Origin: Aquimonas sp046318115
GTDB lineage: Bacteria; Pseudomonadota; Gammaproteobacteria; Xanthomonadales; Xanthomonadaceae
NCBI GenBank assembly: GCA_046318115.1
Contig: JBKCVA010000088.1
Coordinates: 1 to 33,953 of the forward strand
Reading direction: 5' to 3'
Length of the DNA stretch: 33,953 nucleotides
Both the position numbers and the translations under genes were made by a program. Each line of letters begins with the position of its first letter. Position 1 is the first letter of the stretch. Under the pieces are notes generated by a model. It had not been told where the DNA came from. It made no database searches and saw nothing but the letters and a program-made list of their open reading frames with translations. This document shows positions 1 to 6,711 of this stretch, one piece after another.

Positions 1-2
1 AG

Positions 3-200
3 CGCGGCTCCAACGAGAACGGCAACGGACTGGTTCGCTACTACCTGCCCAAGGGCACCGACTTCGCGACAGTCAGTGACGAGCGGCTCCAAGAGATCGA
101 GCGCAGGATCAACAGCCGGCCGCGAAAGACGCTAGGCTGGCTCACCCCTTACGACGTCTTCGCCGAATCCCTCAAGAAGCGTGTAGCGATTCGGAATTGA
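3..200 (+). CDS. IS30-family transposase, C-terminal end (partial)
   Basis: An open frame enters from the left edge and stops at TGA 198-200. The visible 65 residues contain ENGNGLVRYYLPKG, then DERLQEIERRINSRPRKTLGW and a short tail with TPYDVF. This is the typical end of the DDE integrase domain of IS30-family transposases: the last catalytic Glu region (NENGNGLVR) followed by the P-R-K-x-L-x-[WY] motif. It would catalyse cut-and-paste or circle-mediated transposition. No inverted repeat of an IS end can be recognised right after the stop; instead the sequence passes directly into a transposase-like HTH fragment. The element may therefore be truncated or its end eroded. The upstream part lies outside the window, so whether the gene is intact cannot be judged. 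Confidence 0.85.
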   Translation, partial: RGSNENGNGLVRYYLPKGTDFATVSDERLQEIERRINSRPRKTLGWLTPYDVFAESLKKRVAIRN

Positions 201-205
201 ATCCG

Positions 206-283
206 CAGGGCGAGTTAGGTGCACACTTCGGGCTGCACTACGCGACGATCAGTCGGATAGCGCGGCAACGGGGAGGAGGGTGA
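206..283 (+). pseudogene. Fragment of REP-associated transposase C-terminal HTH (first copy)
   Basis: This frame reads QGELGAHFGLHYATISRIAR and then QRGGG before TGA 281-283. It has no plausible start and is almost identical to the tail at 433-490, with a few substitutions. The motif G-x-x-F-G-[LV]-H-[YL]-[AS]-T-[IV]-S-R is the small HTH that ends many REP-associated tyrosine (Y1, IS200-like) transposases. It begins six bases after the IS30 stop, so it is a remnant that was brought next to, or cut by, the IS30 element. It is not expected to make a functional protein. Confidence 0.6.
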
Positions 284-300
284 TGTGGCAAAACAAGACC

Positions 301-334
301 TGACCCCGGATTGCCCGTGACCCCGGATTGCCCG
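301..334 (+). repeat. Tandem 17-bp direct repeat
   Basis: The 17-mer TGACCCCGGATTGCCCG occurs twice back to back (301-317 and 318-334), directly after CAAAACAAGACC. Strings of the kind AAGACCTGACCCC are common at the borders of REP-associated transposase genes in proteobacteria (from memory). The site lies between the two HTH tail copies and probably marks the recombination or insertion scar that produced them. Confidence 0.8.
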
Positions 335-335
335 C

Positions 336-509
336 CGCCAGCGGCTTGCGCCGTCGCTGCGCCAGATCGAGGGAGAAGCGGCGAACCGTAACGAAGCCAT
401 CCGCCGCGCCTACGCTACGGGTGCCTATACCTTGGGCGAGATCGGTGCACACTTCGGGCTGCACTACGCGACGATCAGCCGGATCGCGCGGTACATGTCT
501 GCGGGGTGA
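336..509 (+). pseudogene. C-terminal remnant of REP-associated tyrosine (Y1) transposase
   Basis: The frame ending at TGA 507-509 reads through LAPSLRQIEGEAANRNEAI, then RRAYATGAYTLGEIGAHFGL and HYATISRIARYMSAG. Pattern N-E-A-I-x-x-A-Y-x-[ST]-G-A-Y-[ST]-x-x-E-I-x-x-H-F-G-x-H-Y-x-T-[IV]-S-R is the characteristic C-terminal tail of RAYT/IS200-like transposases. The HUH catalytic domain that should precede it is absent, and the upstream side is the tandem repeat, so this is a decayed gene end. A second copy of the tail sits 170 bases upstream. Function is assumed lost. Confidence 0.65.
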
Positions 510-626
510 TCTGGCGAGACGCGACCTCGGTTCGGCCTTCGCGCGTCTCCTGCCGACAGGCTGTATCGCCCAGGGTCGTAGCAGCGCTCCTGTGGTGCCT
601 TGAAACACTTCGATCTGGCTTTGCGC

Positions 627-1154
627 ATGCCCACTCCAACTCCACTCAGCGCCCCTCCCTTTGTGCTTCGCCCGTATGCGTGCGGCGATGAGGCGCTGTA
701 CGTGGAGCTGTTCTGCAGTGACGAGGTGATGCGCGAGGTGGGCCCGCCTTTCGCGCTGGAGCGTGCCGAGCGCGCGGCTGCGGCGTCGCTGCGGCATCAG
801 GACGACGAGGCAGGGCGTTTTCGCCACTGGATCATCGAGCATGCCGAGGGCAGGGCTGGCCTGCTTGGGCTTGCGCTGCGCAGCGAGCGCTGGGTGGGCG
901 GCGAGGTCGAGCTCGGCGTGCTGCTGCGGCCGGCCTGGCAGGCGCGCGGCGCGGCCACGGCCGCGATCACCGCGGTCATGCCGTGGGCGTTTCGCACGGC
1001 GCAGATCGCTACGCTCACCTGTCACCACGCACCCACGAACCCGGCCGCTGCTGCGCTGATGCGTCGCCTCGGCTTTGCGCAGTGCCCCGCTCGCGCCGAC
1101 GCACCCTGGCCCTGCGGATGGGAGCATCGCGCCGAGGATCCACTCGCCCGGTGA
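627..1154 (+). CDS. GNAT-family N-acetyltransferase (RimJ/RimL-like)
   Basis: A 175-residue cytoplasmic protein. The N-terminus has the family's opening strand (PPFVLRPYACGDEALYVELF), mid-protein EVELGVLLRPAWQARGAATA is the motif-A region that grips acetyl-CoA (Q/R-x-x-G-x-A/G type, here QARGAA), and the end has the typical asparagine/leucine pair N-P-A-A-A-A-L-M-R-R-L-G-F. Members acetylate amino groups of proteins or small molecules; the substrate is not predictable here. The start is ambiguous: a TTG at 600 would add nine residues, but ATG 627 fits the fold better. Neither has a strong Shine-Dalgarno. It stands alone between the transposase scar and the peptide locus. Confidence 0.85.
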   Translation: MPTPTPLSAPPFVLRPYACGDEALYVELFCSDEVMREVGPPFALERAERAAAASLRHQDDEAGRFRHWIIEHAEGRAGLLGLALRSERWVGGEVELGVLLRPAWQARGAATAAITAVMPWAFRTAQIATLTCHHAPTNPAAAALMRRLGFAQCPARADAPWPCGWEHRAEDPLAR

Positions 1155-1443
1155 GCGCGGCTGCGCTCCCTTATGGGCGATGTGCGTGGCGAGCGCGCAG
1201 CCGTTGAAGCCGCGCTGGATCACGCGGCGCCCACAAGGCTCCGTCGTTCGCTGGGTTTGACTGGCCCCGCGCGCGTGTCTGCGCCTTTTCCGCGCGGTCA
1301 CAGGACGCAACGGCAACGCTCTCACCGCGCTACCTCGGATCGATTGATGCGGTGGCATCGGGGCCCCGCATCTTCATGTGTTGACTCGGATGGTAGCCTT
1401 GCCTCGGGCTATGCCCACCCCACTCAACTCTTGGATACGCCTC
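1155..1443. other. Intergenic region upstream of the peptide precursor
   Basis: About 290 bases without a convincing gene. It is GC-rich in its first half and slightly less so near 1370-1440. A TTGACT hexamer at 1381-1386 could be a -35 box, but no -10 hexamer lies at normal spacing, so no promoter is called. The promoter of the precursor operon is expected in this stretch. Confidence 0.4.
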
Positions 1444-1782
1444 ATGTCCGACTTGCTGACACTGCTGGAAACCCTGGGTCGCAGCCCCACGCTGCGCCTG
1501 GAAGACGTCGCCCATCAACTGGATACGGCCACGCGCCGGCAGGTGGCTGCCCTCGCGGCGGATGCCAGCACCCTTTCCTGTCTTGTGTTCACGCCGGAAG
1601 AAGCGGCCAACGAGGCGAACACGTACTTCTGCTGGGTGGCGACCCCAGAAGAGGAGATTGCCACCGACGCGGCATCGATCGAGGCGAATACCTACTTCTG
1701 CGCGGTCAACACGCCTGAGCTGGAGGTCCGCACTGCCGAACCGTACTTCTGCGGCGTCTTGACGCCGGAAGAGCTGGCCTGA
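1444..1782 (+). CDS. Repeat-core RiPP precursor peptide, split-borosin type (candidate)
   Basis: A 112-residue acidic peptide. Residues 1-40 (MSDLLTLLETLGRSPTLRLE onward) look like a small helical leader, comparable in size and style to the binding domain of split-borosin precursors such as SonA. Residues 42-112 contain four related units: STLSCLVFTPEE (42-53), NTYFCWVATPEE (59-70), NTYFCAVNTPEL (82-93) and PYFCGVLTPEEL (100-111). Cys residues fall at 46, 63, 86 and 103, spaced 17, 23 and 17. The first unit is the most diverged. The gene directly precedes a borosin-like N-methyltransferase, the main reason to call it a substrate. There is no double-glycine leader site. ATG 1444 was chosen because upstream in-frame starts (ATG at 1411 and others) add sequence that does not look coding. 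The final modified product and cleavage sites are unknown. Confidence 0.8.
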   Translation: MSDLLTLLETLGRSPTLRLEDVAHQLDTATRRQVAALAADASTLSCLVFTPEEAANEANTYFCWVATPEEEIATDAASIEANTYFCAVNTPELEVRTAEPYFCGVLTPEELA

Positions 1783-1795
1783 GCAGGCTGGTCCA

Positions 1796-1827
1796 GGCGC
1801 CTCGGGGCTCTTTGCGCCCGAGGCGCC
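1796..1827 (+). promoter_or_regulatory. Perfect 11-bp intercistronic hairpin
   Basis: GGCGCCTCGGG (1796-1806) pairs perfectly with CCCGAGGCGCC (1817-1827) around a 10-base loop. It sits 13 bases after the precursor stop and 21 bases before the methyltransferase ATG. No T-tract follows, so it is more likely an attenuator or mRNA-stabilising element than a full terminator. It would let the precursor be made in excess of its enzyme, as in many peptide operons. Confidence 0.65.
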
Positions 1828-1848
1828 GCCCAATGATTGGAGTGCTGC

Positions 1849-2679
1849 ATGACGGTTGAAGAAGCACCGCGTGGCCAGTTGGCCTGCGTTGGCCTTGGCA
1901 TGATGCTCGGCGCACATCTGACGCCGCGCTCGCGGGGGTGGCTGGAAGCCGCCGACGTGGTGTTCGTGGCGGCCAGTGAAGCCTTGGTCGAGCAGTGGGT
2001 GGCCAGCCTCAACCCCCGCATCGTGAGCCTGCAGGGGCTGTATGCGGTGGGCAAGCCGCGTCAGCGCACCTACCGCGAGATGGCCGAGGCCATGCTGGCC
2101 GAGGTGCGTGCCGGCAAGCGGGTGGTGGGGGCGTTCTACGGCCACCCGGGGGTGTTCGCACAGGTGCCGCATGCCGCCATTGCCCAGGCCCGCGCCGAGG
2201 GCTTCGAGGCGGTGATGGACCCTGGCATCTCGGCCGAGGACTGTCTGTACGCCGACCTCGGGCTGGACCCGGGCAAGGTCGGCTGCGCGCACTACGAGGC
2301 GAGCCAGCTCCTGTTCTACCGACGCACGCTCGATACCAGCGCGTGGCTGGTGCTTTGGCAGATCGGCCTGGCGGGCGATCGCACCTACGCGGTGCGGGCC
2401 AGCACGGTGGAGCAGCGGCAGCAGATGGTAGACCGGCTGCTGCGCGATTACCCCAGCGATCATCCGGTGACGATCTACGAAGCCGCCGTTCTTCCGATCA
2501 ACCGCCCGCGCATCGAGACGGTGCCGCTGGGCCAGCTTGCGCAGGCCACGCTGCACATGCACAGCACCCTGGTAGTGCCACCGGCCCGGCCCTTGGAACC
2601 CGAGCCCAACTACCCGCGGCCGGACAGGGCCGCTGAAGGCCTGCCAGCGGCGAGCGCGAACGCGAAGGTTTCGGCCTGA
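1849..2679 (+). CDS. SonM/OphMA-like peptide alpha-N-methyltransferase (split borosin)
   Basis: A 276-residue SAM-dependent enzyme of the tetrapyrrole-methylase fold. Borosin enzymes transfer methyl groups from SAM to backbone amide nitrogens of a peptide core. Visible motifs: VGLGMMLGAHLT (14-25), YGHPGVFA (97-104), PGISAEDCLYADLG (125-138), EASQLLF (150-156) and LWQIGLAGD (169-177). These match fungal OphMA and Shewanella SonM closely as remembered, far better than cobalamin or siroheme methylases. R71 and Y75 in R-Q-R-T-Y align by eye with the catalytic Arg/Tyr pair of OphMA (R72, Y76). Unlike fungal borosins, no core peptide is fused to the C-terminus; it ends in a Pro/Ala-rich tail. GGAG six bases before ATG 1849 sets the start. 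It follows its presumed substrate by 66 bases. Confidence 0.9.
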   Translation: MTVEEAPRGQLACVGLGMMLGAHLTPRSRGWLEAADVVFVAASEALVEQWVASLNPRIVSLQGLYAVGKPRQRTYREMAEAMLAEVRAGKRVVGAFYGHPGVFAQVPHAAIAQARAEGFEAVMDPGISAEDCLYADLGLDPGKVGCAHYEASQLLFYRRTLDTSAWLVLWQIGLAGDRTYAVRASTVEQRQQMVDRLLRDYPSDHPVTIYEAAVLPINRPRIETVPLGQLAQATLHMHSTLVVPPARPLEPEPNYPRPDRAAEGLPAASANAKVSA

Positions 2680-2982
2680 CTCCCGGGCCCACCCGGTGGC
2701 TCCGGCCCACTCAGGGGCGCTCGACCTCGCAACCGCGTTCGAGCTGCCTCTGTCGCCGCTGCTGCTGCCGCGTACCCGACACCGCCCCTTGACGCCCTGC
2801 GGGCTCCGTCTTGCTGGAGCCTGCGGAGCGGAAGGCCTGGACAGGTCTCCGCTCGCGGCTTGAAGGCGCCCGCCCGCAGGCCGTGCCCGGCTCGAAGGCC
2901 TGCGCAGGGCTTCGCGGCGCGGTGTGTCTCCGAGCGCGTTCAGGGCATCATGCGTGCGGCCCCACAATCCGCCTGAGCACCG
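2680..2982. other. Gap between methyltransferase and exporter
   Basis: 303 bases with no convincing gene on either strand. It contains short dispersed repeats of the type GAAGGCCTG-x-x-CAGG (two copies near 2850 and 2900) and GC-rich inverted segments, but no clear terminator or promoter. A short plus-strand frame from GTG 2696 exists but has no ribosome site or recognisable motif. Confidence 0.4.
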
Positions 2983-5130
2983 TTGAAGCCTGTCTCCGTT
3001 CGAACGGCGCCCGTGCCGTTTCCGCCCACGCCCATCCGCGCCACCGAAGCCGCCGAATGCGGCTTGGCGGCCTTGGCCATGGTGGCGAATTCTCTGGGCT
3101 ACCGCTGCTCGCTGGCGGAACTGCGACAGCGCTTTTCGCTGTCGCTGAAGGGCGCGACCCTCGGCCAGCTCGTCGCGATGGCCGGCAAGCTGGGGCTGCA
3201 GAGCCGGCCGCTGCGCTTGGAGCTGAGCGAGCTCGGTCAGCTTGCCACGCCCTGCATCCTGCACTGGGACCTCAACCACTTCGTTGTGTTGGCCAAGGTT
3301 GACCGCGCCGGCGTGGTGATTCTCGACCCGGCGCGCGGCGAGCGCCGCATGGCTTTCGAGGAGGTCTCGCGGCACTTCACGGGCGTTGCGCTGGAGCTGT
3401 CGCCGGGGCCTGATTTCCAGCCCAGGCCGCAGGCGCCCAGCGTGTCCTGGCGCCAGTTGGCCGGGCGTACGCAGGGCCTGTGGCGCGCGCTCGCCCTGGT
3501 CTTCGGCCTGTCGATGGCGCTGCAGGTGTTCGTGCTGTTGGCGCCGTTCTTCCTGCAGTGGACGGTGGATCAGGTGCTGGTGTCCGCGGATCGGGACCTG
3601 CTCACGGTGCTCGGCTTGGCCTTCGGGCTGTCGCTGTTGCTGCAGGTCGCGATTGCCGGCCTGCGCGGCTGGACGGTCGTCGCACTGTCGGCGCAGATCG
3701 GCCTGCAGTGGAGCGGCAACGTGTTCGCGCATCTGCTGCGCCTGCCGATGGCCTACTTCGAGAAGCGTCATCTGGGCGACATCGTGTCGCGTATGGGCTC
3801 GGTCGGCACTCTGCAGCGGACGCTGACGCACAGCTTCGTCGAGGCGATCGTGGACGGTCTGATGGCGACTGCCACGCTCGTGCTGATGCTGGTGTACAGC
3901 GGGACGCTGGCGCTCATCACCCTGGCCGCCGTGGCGCTGTATCTGGCGCTCCGGTTCGCGACCTTCCGGGCGTTTCGCGAGCGCTCCGAGGCCCAGCTGG
4001 AGGCGGCGGCCACGCAGCAGACGCATCTGCTGGAGTCGATTCGCGGCATGCAGAGCCTCAAGCTTGCGGGCATCGAAGCCCAGCGCCAGGCCGCCTACAG
4101 CGGGCTGATGGTCGACACCAGCAATCAGGAGGTCGGCCTCGCCCGGCTGGGCCTCGGGTTCCACACGGCGCAATCGCTGCTGTTCGGCCTGGAGCGCATT
4201 GCGGTGATCTGGATCGGCGCGCTACTGGCGCTGCAGAACGTGTTCTCGGTGGGCATGCTGATCGCCTACCTCGCCTACAAGGACCAGTTCGCGACCCGGG
4301 TCGCCGCGCTGATCGACAAGCTGATCGACCTGCGCATGCTGCGCCTGCATGCGGAGCGGCTGTCGGACATCGTTCTGACCGCGCCCGAAGCCGACGGACG
4401 CGAGCTTGATCGCGCGGCACCTGTGGCGGCACGCCTCAGCGTGCGTGGCCTGGGCTTCCGCTATGGCGAGGGCGAGCGCTGGGTGCTGAAGGACCTCGAT
4501 TTCGACGTGCAGGAGGGTGAGTCCGTGGCCCTGGTCGGCGCATCGGGCTGCGGAAAATCGACGCTCGCCAAGCTGCTGCTGGGCTTGATGACGCCGCAGG
4601 AGGGGCGCATCGAAGTCGGTGGCATCGAGCTGGGCCATCTGGGCCTGTACCGCTACCGGCAGATGAGCGCGGCGGTGATGCAGGACGATCAGCTGTTCGC
4701 GGGCTCCCTGATCGACAACATCGCGCTGGGTGACGAGGGCTTCGATCGAGCGCGCATCGAAGAGGCCGCGCGCCTGGCGGGGATCCACGACGAGATCGCG
4801 GCGATGCCGATGGGCTATCACACCCTGGTGGGCGACATGGGGGCCTCGCTTTCCGGCGGCCAGCGCCAGCGCGTGATCCTGGCGCGCGCGCTGTATCGGC
4901 AGCCGCGTCTGCTGGTGCTGGACGAGGCGACCAGCCAGCTGGATGTCGAAGGGGAGCGCTGGGTCAACGCGGCGGTCGGGCGGCTCAAGCTGACGCGGGT
5001 GATCATCGCGCACCGACCGGAGACGATCGCCTCTGCCGATCGCGTGCTGGTCCTGCAGGGCGGTCGGATCGTCGAGAACCGGACGCTGCGGGCAGACCCC
5101 ATGGGCTCGCCCGCCGAGGACGCCGAGTGA
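2983..5130 (+). CDS. Peptidase C39-containing ABC exporter (PCAT, CvaB/RaxB-like)
   Basis: About 715 residues. It exports peptides across the inner membrane after cutting leaders. Residues ~18-140 are a C39 protease domain with catalytic C26 (EAAECGLAALAM), H99 (WDLNHFVVL) and D115 (VILDPARG). Residues ~155-440 are six membrane segments. The ATPase follows: Walker A GASGCGKST (~520), signature LSGGQRQR (~623), Walker B LLVLDEAT (~642) and H-loop IIAHRPET (~675). The oxyanion-hole glutamine normally six residues before the Cys is alanine (A20), so processing activity may be altered. The start is uncertain: TTG 2983 is used here, while GTG 3013 would still keep the protease domain. The 3' end overlaps the HlyD gene by four bases, giving translational coupling. 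Confidence 0.93.
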   Translation: MKPVSVRTAPVPFPPTPIRATEAAECGLAALAMVANSLGYRCSLAELRQRFSLSLKGATLGQLVAMAGKLGLQSRPLRLELSELGQLATPCILHWDLNHFVVLAKVDRAGVVILDPARGERRMAFEEVSRHFTGVALELSPGPDFQPRPQAPSVSWRQLAGRTQGLWRALALVFGLSMALQVFVLLAPFFLQWTVDQVLVSADRDLLTVLGLAFGLSLLLQVAIAGLRGWTVVALSAQIGLQWSGNVFAHLLRLPMAYFEKRHLGDIVSRMGSVGTLQRTLTHSFVEAIVDGLMATATLVLMLVYSGTLALITLAAVALYLALRFATFRAFRERSEAQLEAAATQQTHLLESIRGMQSLKLAGIEAQRQAAYSGLMVDTSNQEVGLARLGLGFHTAQSLLFGLERIAVIWIGALLALQNVFSVGMLIAYLAYKDQFATRVAALIDKLIDLRMLRLHAERLSDIVLTAPEADGRELDRAAPVAARLSVRGLGFRYGEGERWVLKDLDFDVQEGESVALVGASGCGKSTLAKLLLGLMTPQEGRIEVGGIELGHLGLYRYRQMSAAVMQDDQLFAGSLIDNIALGDEGFDRARIEEAARLAGIHDEIAAMPMGYHTLVGDMGASLSGGQRQRVILARALYRQPRLLVLDEATSQLDVEGERWVNAAVGRLKLTRVIIAHRPETIASADRVLVLQGGRIVENRTLRADPMGSPAEDAE

Positions 5131-6425
5131 GCAGCCCGCTGTTTCGCGAGGAGGTTCTGGCCGCCCGCCGCATGCCCTGGCTCGGCCCGATCTCGATCGC
5201 CCAGCGGCCCAGTACCTGGCTGCTGGCCGCAGTGGCCTGCGTCGCCGCGACCCTGGTGCTGGGCCTGCTGGCGTTTGGCGAGTACACCCGGCGCACGCGT
5301 GTTGTCGGCCAACTGGTGCCGAGCAGTGGACTGGTGACTCTGCAAGCCCCGCATCAAGGAATGCTCAGCCGCGTCGCGGTCGCCGAAGCGGATCGCGTTG
5401 ACGCGGGCGCGCCGCTGGTGCGCATCGAGGTGCCCAGCGGCACCGACCGGCGCCCGAGCGCGTTCGCGGCGGTGGATGGCGCTCTGGATGCCCGCGCCGA
5501 GGCGCTCGACGACCGCTACGAGGCGGAGCGCGCGCAGCTGCGCAGTCGTCAGGCCAGTCTGGTCGAGCAGCGTCAGGCCATCGAGGAAGAGCTGGCGAGC
5601 CTCGCCGCTGAGACGGCACTGCGCCGGGACCAGCTTGCGCTTGCGGAAGCGGCGGAGGCGCGCGTTCGCGAGCTGCACGCGCGGCAGATGGTGACGCTGG
5701 CGCAGTGGCAACAGCAGCAGCTGGAGCTGCTGGAGCAGCGCGCGACGCTGCAGCAGGCGCTGAGGGAAGCCGGTCAACTGCGCCGTCAGCTCGCAGCGGT
5801 GTCGCAGGAGTTGGCGAGCGTGCCGCTGCAGATCGACGCCTTGAGCGCGGCCGCCGAGCGGGACCGCGTCAGTCTCCGCCAGGAGCGCATCGAGACCGAG
5901 ACGCGCGGCGAAGTCGTGCTGGCGGCGCCCGTCGCGGGCGTGGTGTCCGCCCTGCTCGGTCACCCAGGACAGTCGGTGCAGGAGGGCCAGCCCATCCTCA
6001 CGCTGCTGCCCGATGGCGCCAGGCTGGAGGCCCATCTGCTCGTGCCGAGCCGGGCGATCGGCTTCATCGCGCCCGGAGACCCGGTCCTGCTTCGCTACCA
6101 GGCGTTTCCCTACCAGAAGTTCGGCCAGGCGCGCGGTGAAGTCCTCCGGGTGTCGCGCAGTGCGCTTTCACGCACTGAGTTGGCCGCTTTGGCGGTGGGC
6201 GGCAGCGCGACGGAGCCTGTCTATCGGGTGGTGGTGGGCCTGCAACACGAGCACGTGCTCGCCTTCGGTCGCGCCGAGCCGCTCAAGCCCGGGATGCTGC
6301 TGGAGGCCGACGTGCTTGGCGAAACGCGTCGCCTCTGGGAGTGGCTGCTGGAGCCGCTGATCTCGATCCAACAGCCGCTGCCGAGCGCAGCCGGGCGTCG
6401 CGCCGATGCGTCGGAGGAACCTTGA
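5127..6425 (+). CDS. HlyD/CvaA-family membrane fusion protein of the peptide exporter
   Basis: A 432-residue periplasmic adaptor linking the ABC exporter to an outer-membrane TolC-type channel. A short cytoplasmic N-terminus (residues 1-29) precedes one membrane helix (~30-50, STWLLAAVACVAATLVLGLL). Then come a half lipoyl/barrel strand (VTLQAPHQGMLSRV), a long Glu/Arg/Ala/Leu coiled-coil hairpin (~110-250) and the second lipoyl half (VLAAPVAGVVSALLGHPGQSV). The beta-barrel segment ends near GMLLEADVLGETRRLWEWLL. GTG 5127 overlaps the exporter stop (GTGA), so both are one transcript. No TolC gene is present in the window. The typical length and layout match CvaA-like proteins of microcin export. 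Confidence 0.93.
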   Translation: MSSPLFREEVLAARRMPWLGPISIAQRPSTWLLAAVACVAATLVLGLLAFGEYTRRTRVVGQLVPSSGLVTLQAPHQGMLSRVAVAEADRVDAGAPLVRIEVPSGTDRRPSAFAAVDGALDARAEALDDRYEAERAQLRSRQASLVEQRQAIEEELASLAAETALRRDQLALAEAAEARVRELHARQMVTLAQWQQQQLELLEQRATLQQALREAGQLRRQLAAVSQELASVPLQIDALSAAAERDRVSLRQERIETETRGEVVLAAPVAGVVSALLGHPGQSVQEGQPILTLLPDGARLEAHLLVPSRAIGFIAPGDPVLLRYQAFPYQKFGQARGEVLRVSRSALSRTELAALAVGGSATEPVYRVVVGLQHEHVLAFGRAEPLKPGMLLEADVLGETRRLWEWLLEPLISIQQPLPSAAGRRADASEEP

Positions 6426-6590
6426 GGATCGAGCCTCGCGGCGGCGGTGCTGCCGCAAAGGCGAGGCGCGACGCGGGTTGAAGTGGGGCAGGGCTGACGC
6501 CGGTGCTTCCGGCGCGTTGCGGGGCTCGTAGGGTCAGCAGGGGCCCACTGCGGCAGGAGCGCCTGGCTGTGTTGCGGGCTTCGCAAGAAG

Positions 6591-6617
6591 CGAGGGCGGA
6601 GTCCAATTCCGCCCTCG
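6591..6617. terminator. Perfect 10-bp hairpin between convergent peptide genes
   Basis: CGAGGGCGGA (6591-6600) pairs with TCCGCCCTCG (6608-6617) around a 7-base loop. It lies downstream of the HlyD gene (plus strand) and of the double-glycine peptide (minus strand, stop at 6712), so it could end both transcripts. No long T-tract is present. A smaller stem, CGCCGG/CCGGCG, lies at 6498-6514. Confidence 0.5.
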
Positions 6618-6711
6618 CGAAACCCTGAGGTCTCACGGTGGCCGATGCATCTGCGGCGCAGGCGTGCGCTTGGGCCGCTGAAGCCGCAGCAACTCAGGGT
6701 CTGTCGACCCC

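Noticed and set aside
1381..1386. TTGACT as a -35 box for the precursor operon
   Set aside because: No -10 hexamer occurs 16-18 bases downstream.
2696..2863. Short frame from GTG 2696 as an additional peptide gene of the locus
   Set aside because: No ribosome site, no leader motif, and a composition that looks like non-coding GC-rich DNA.
1330..4173. Minus-strand open frame of about 947 codons
   Set aside because: It lies antisense to the precursor, methyltransferase and exporter genes, which have clear motifs. Its translation is rich in Arg, Gln, His and Ala without domains, as expected from GC-rich shadow frames.
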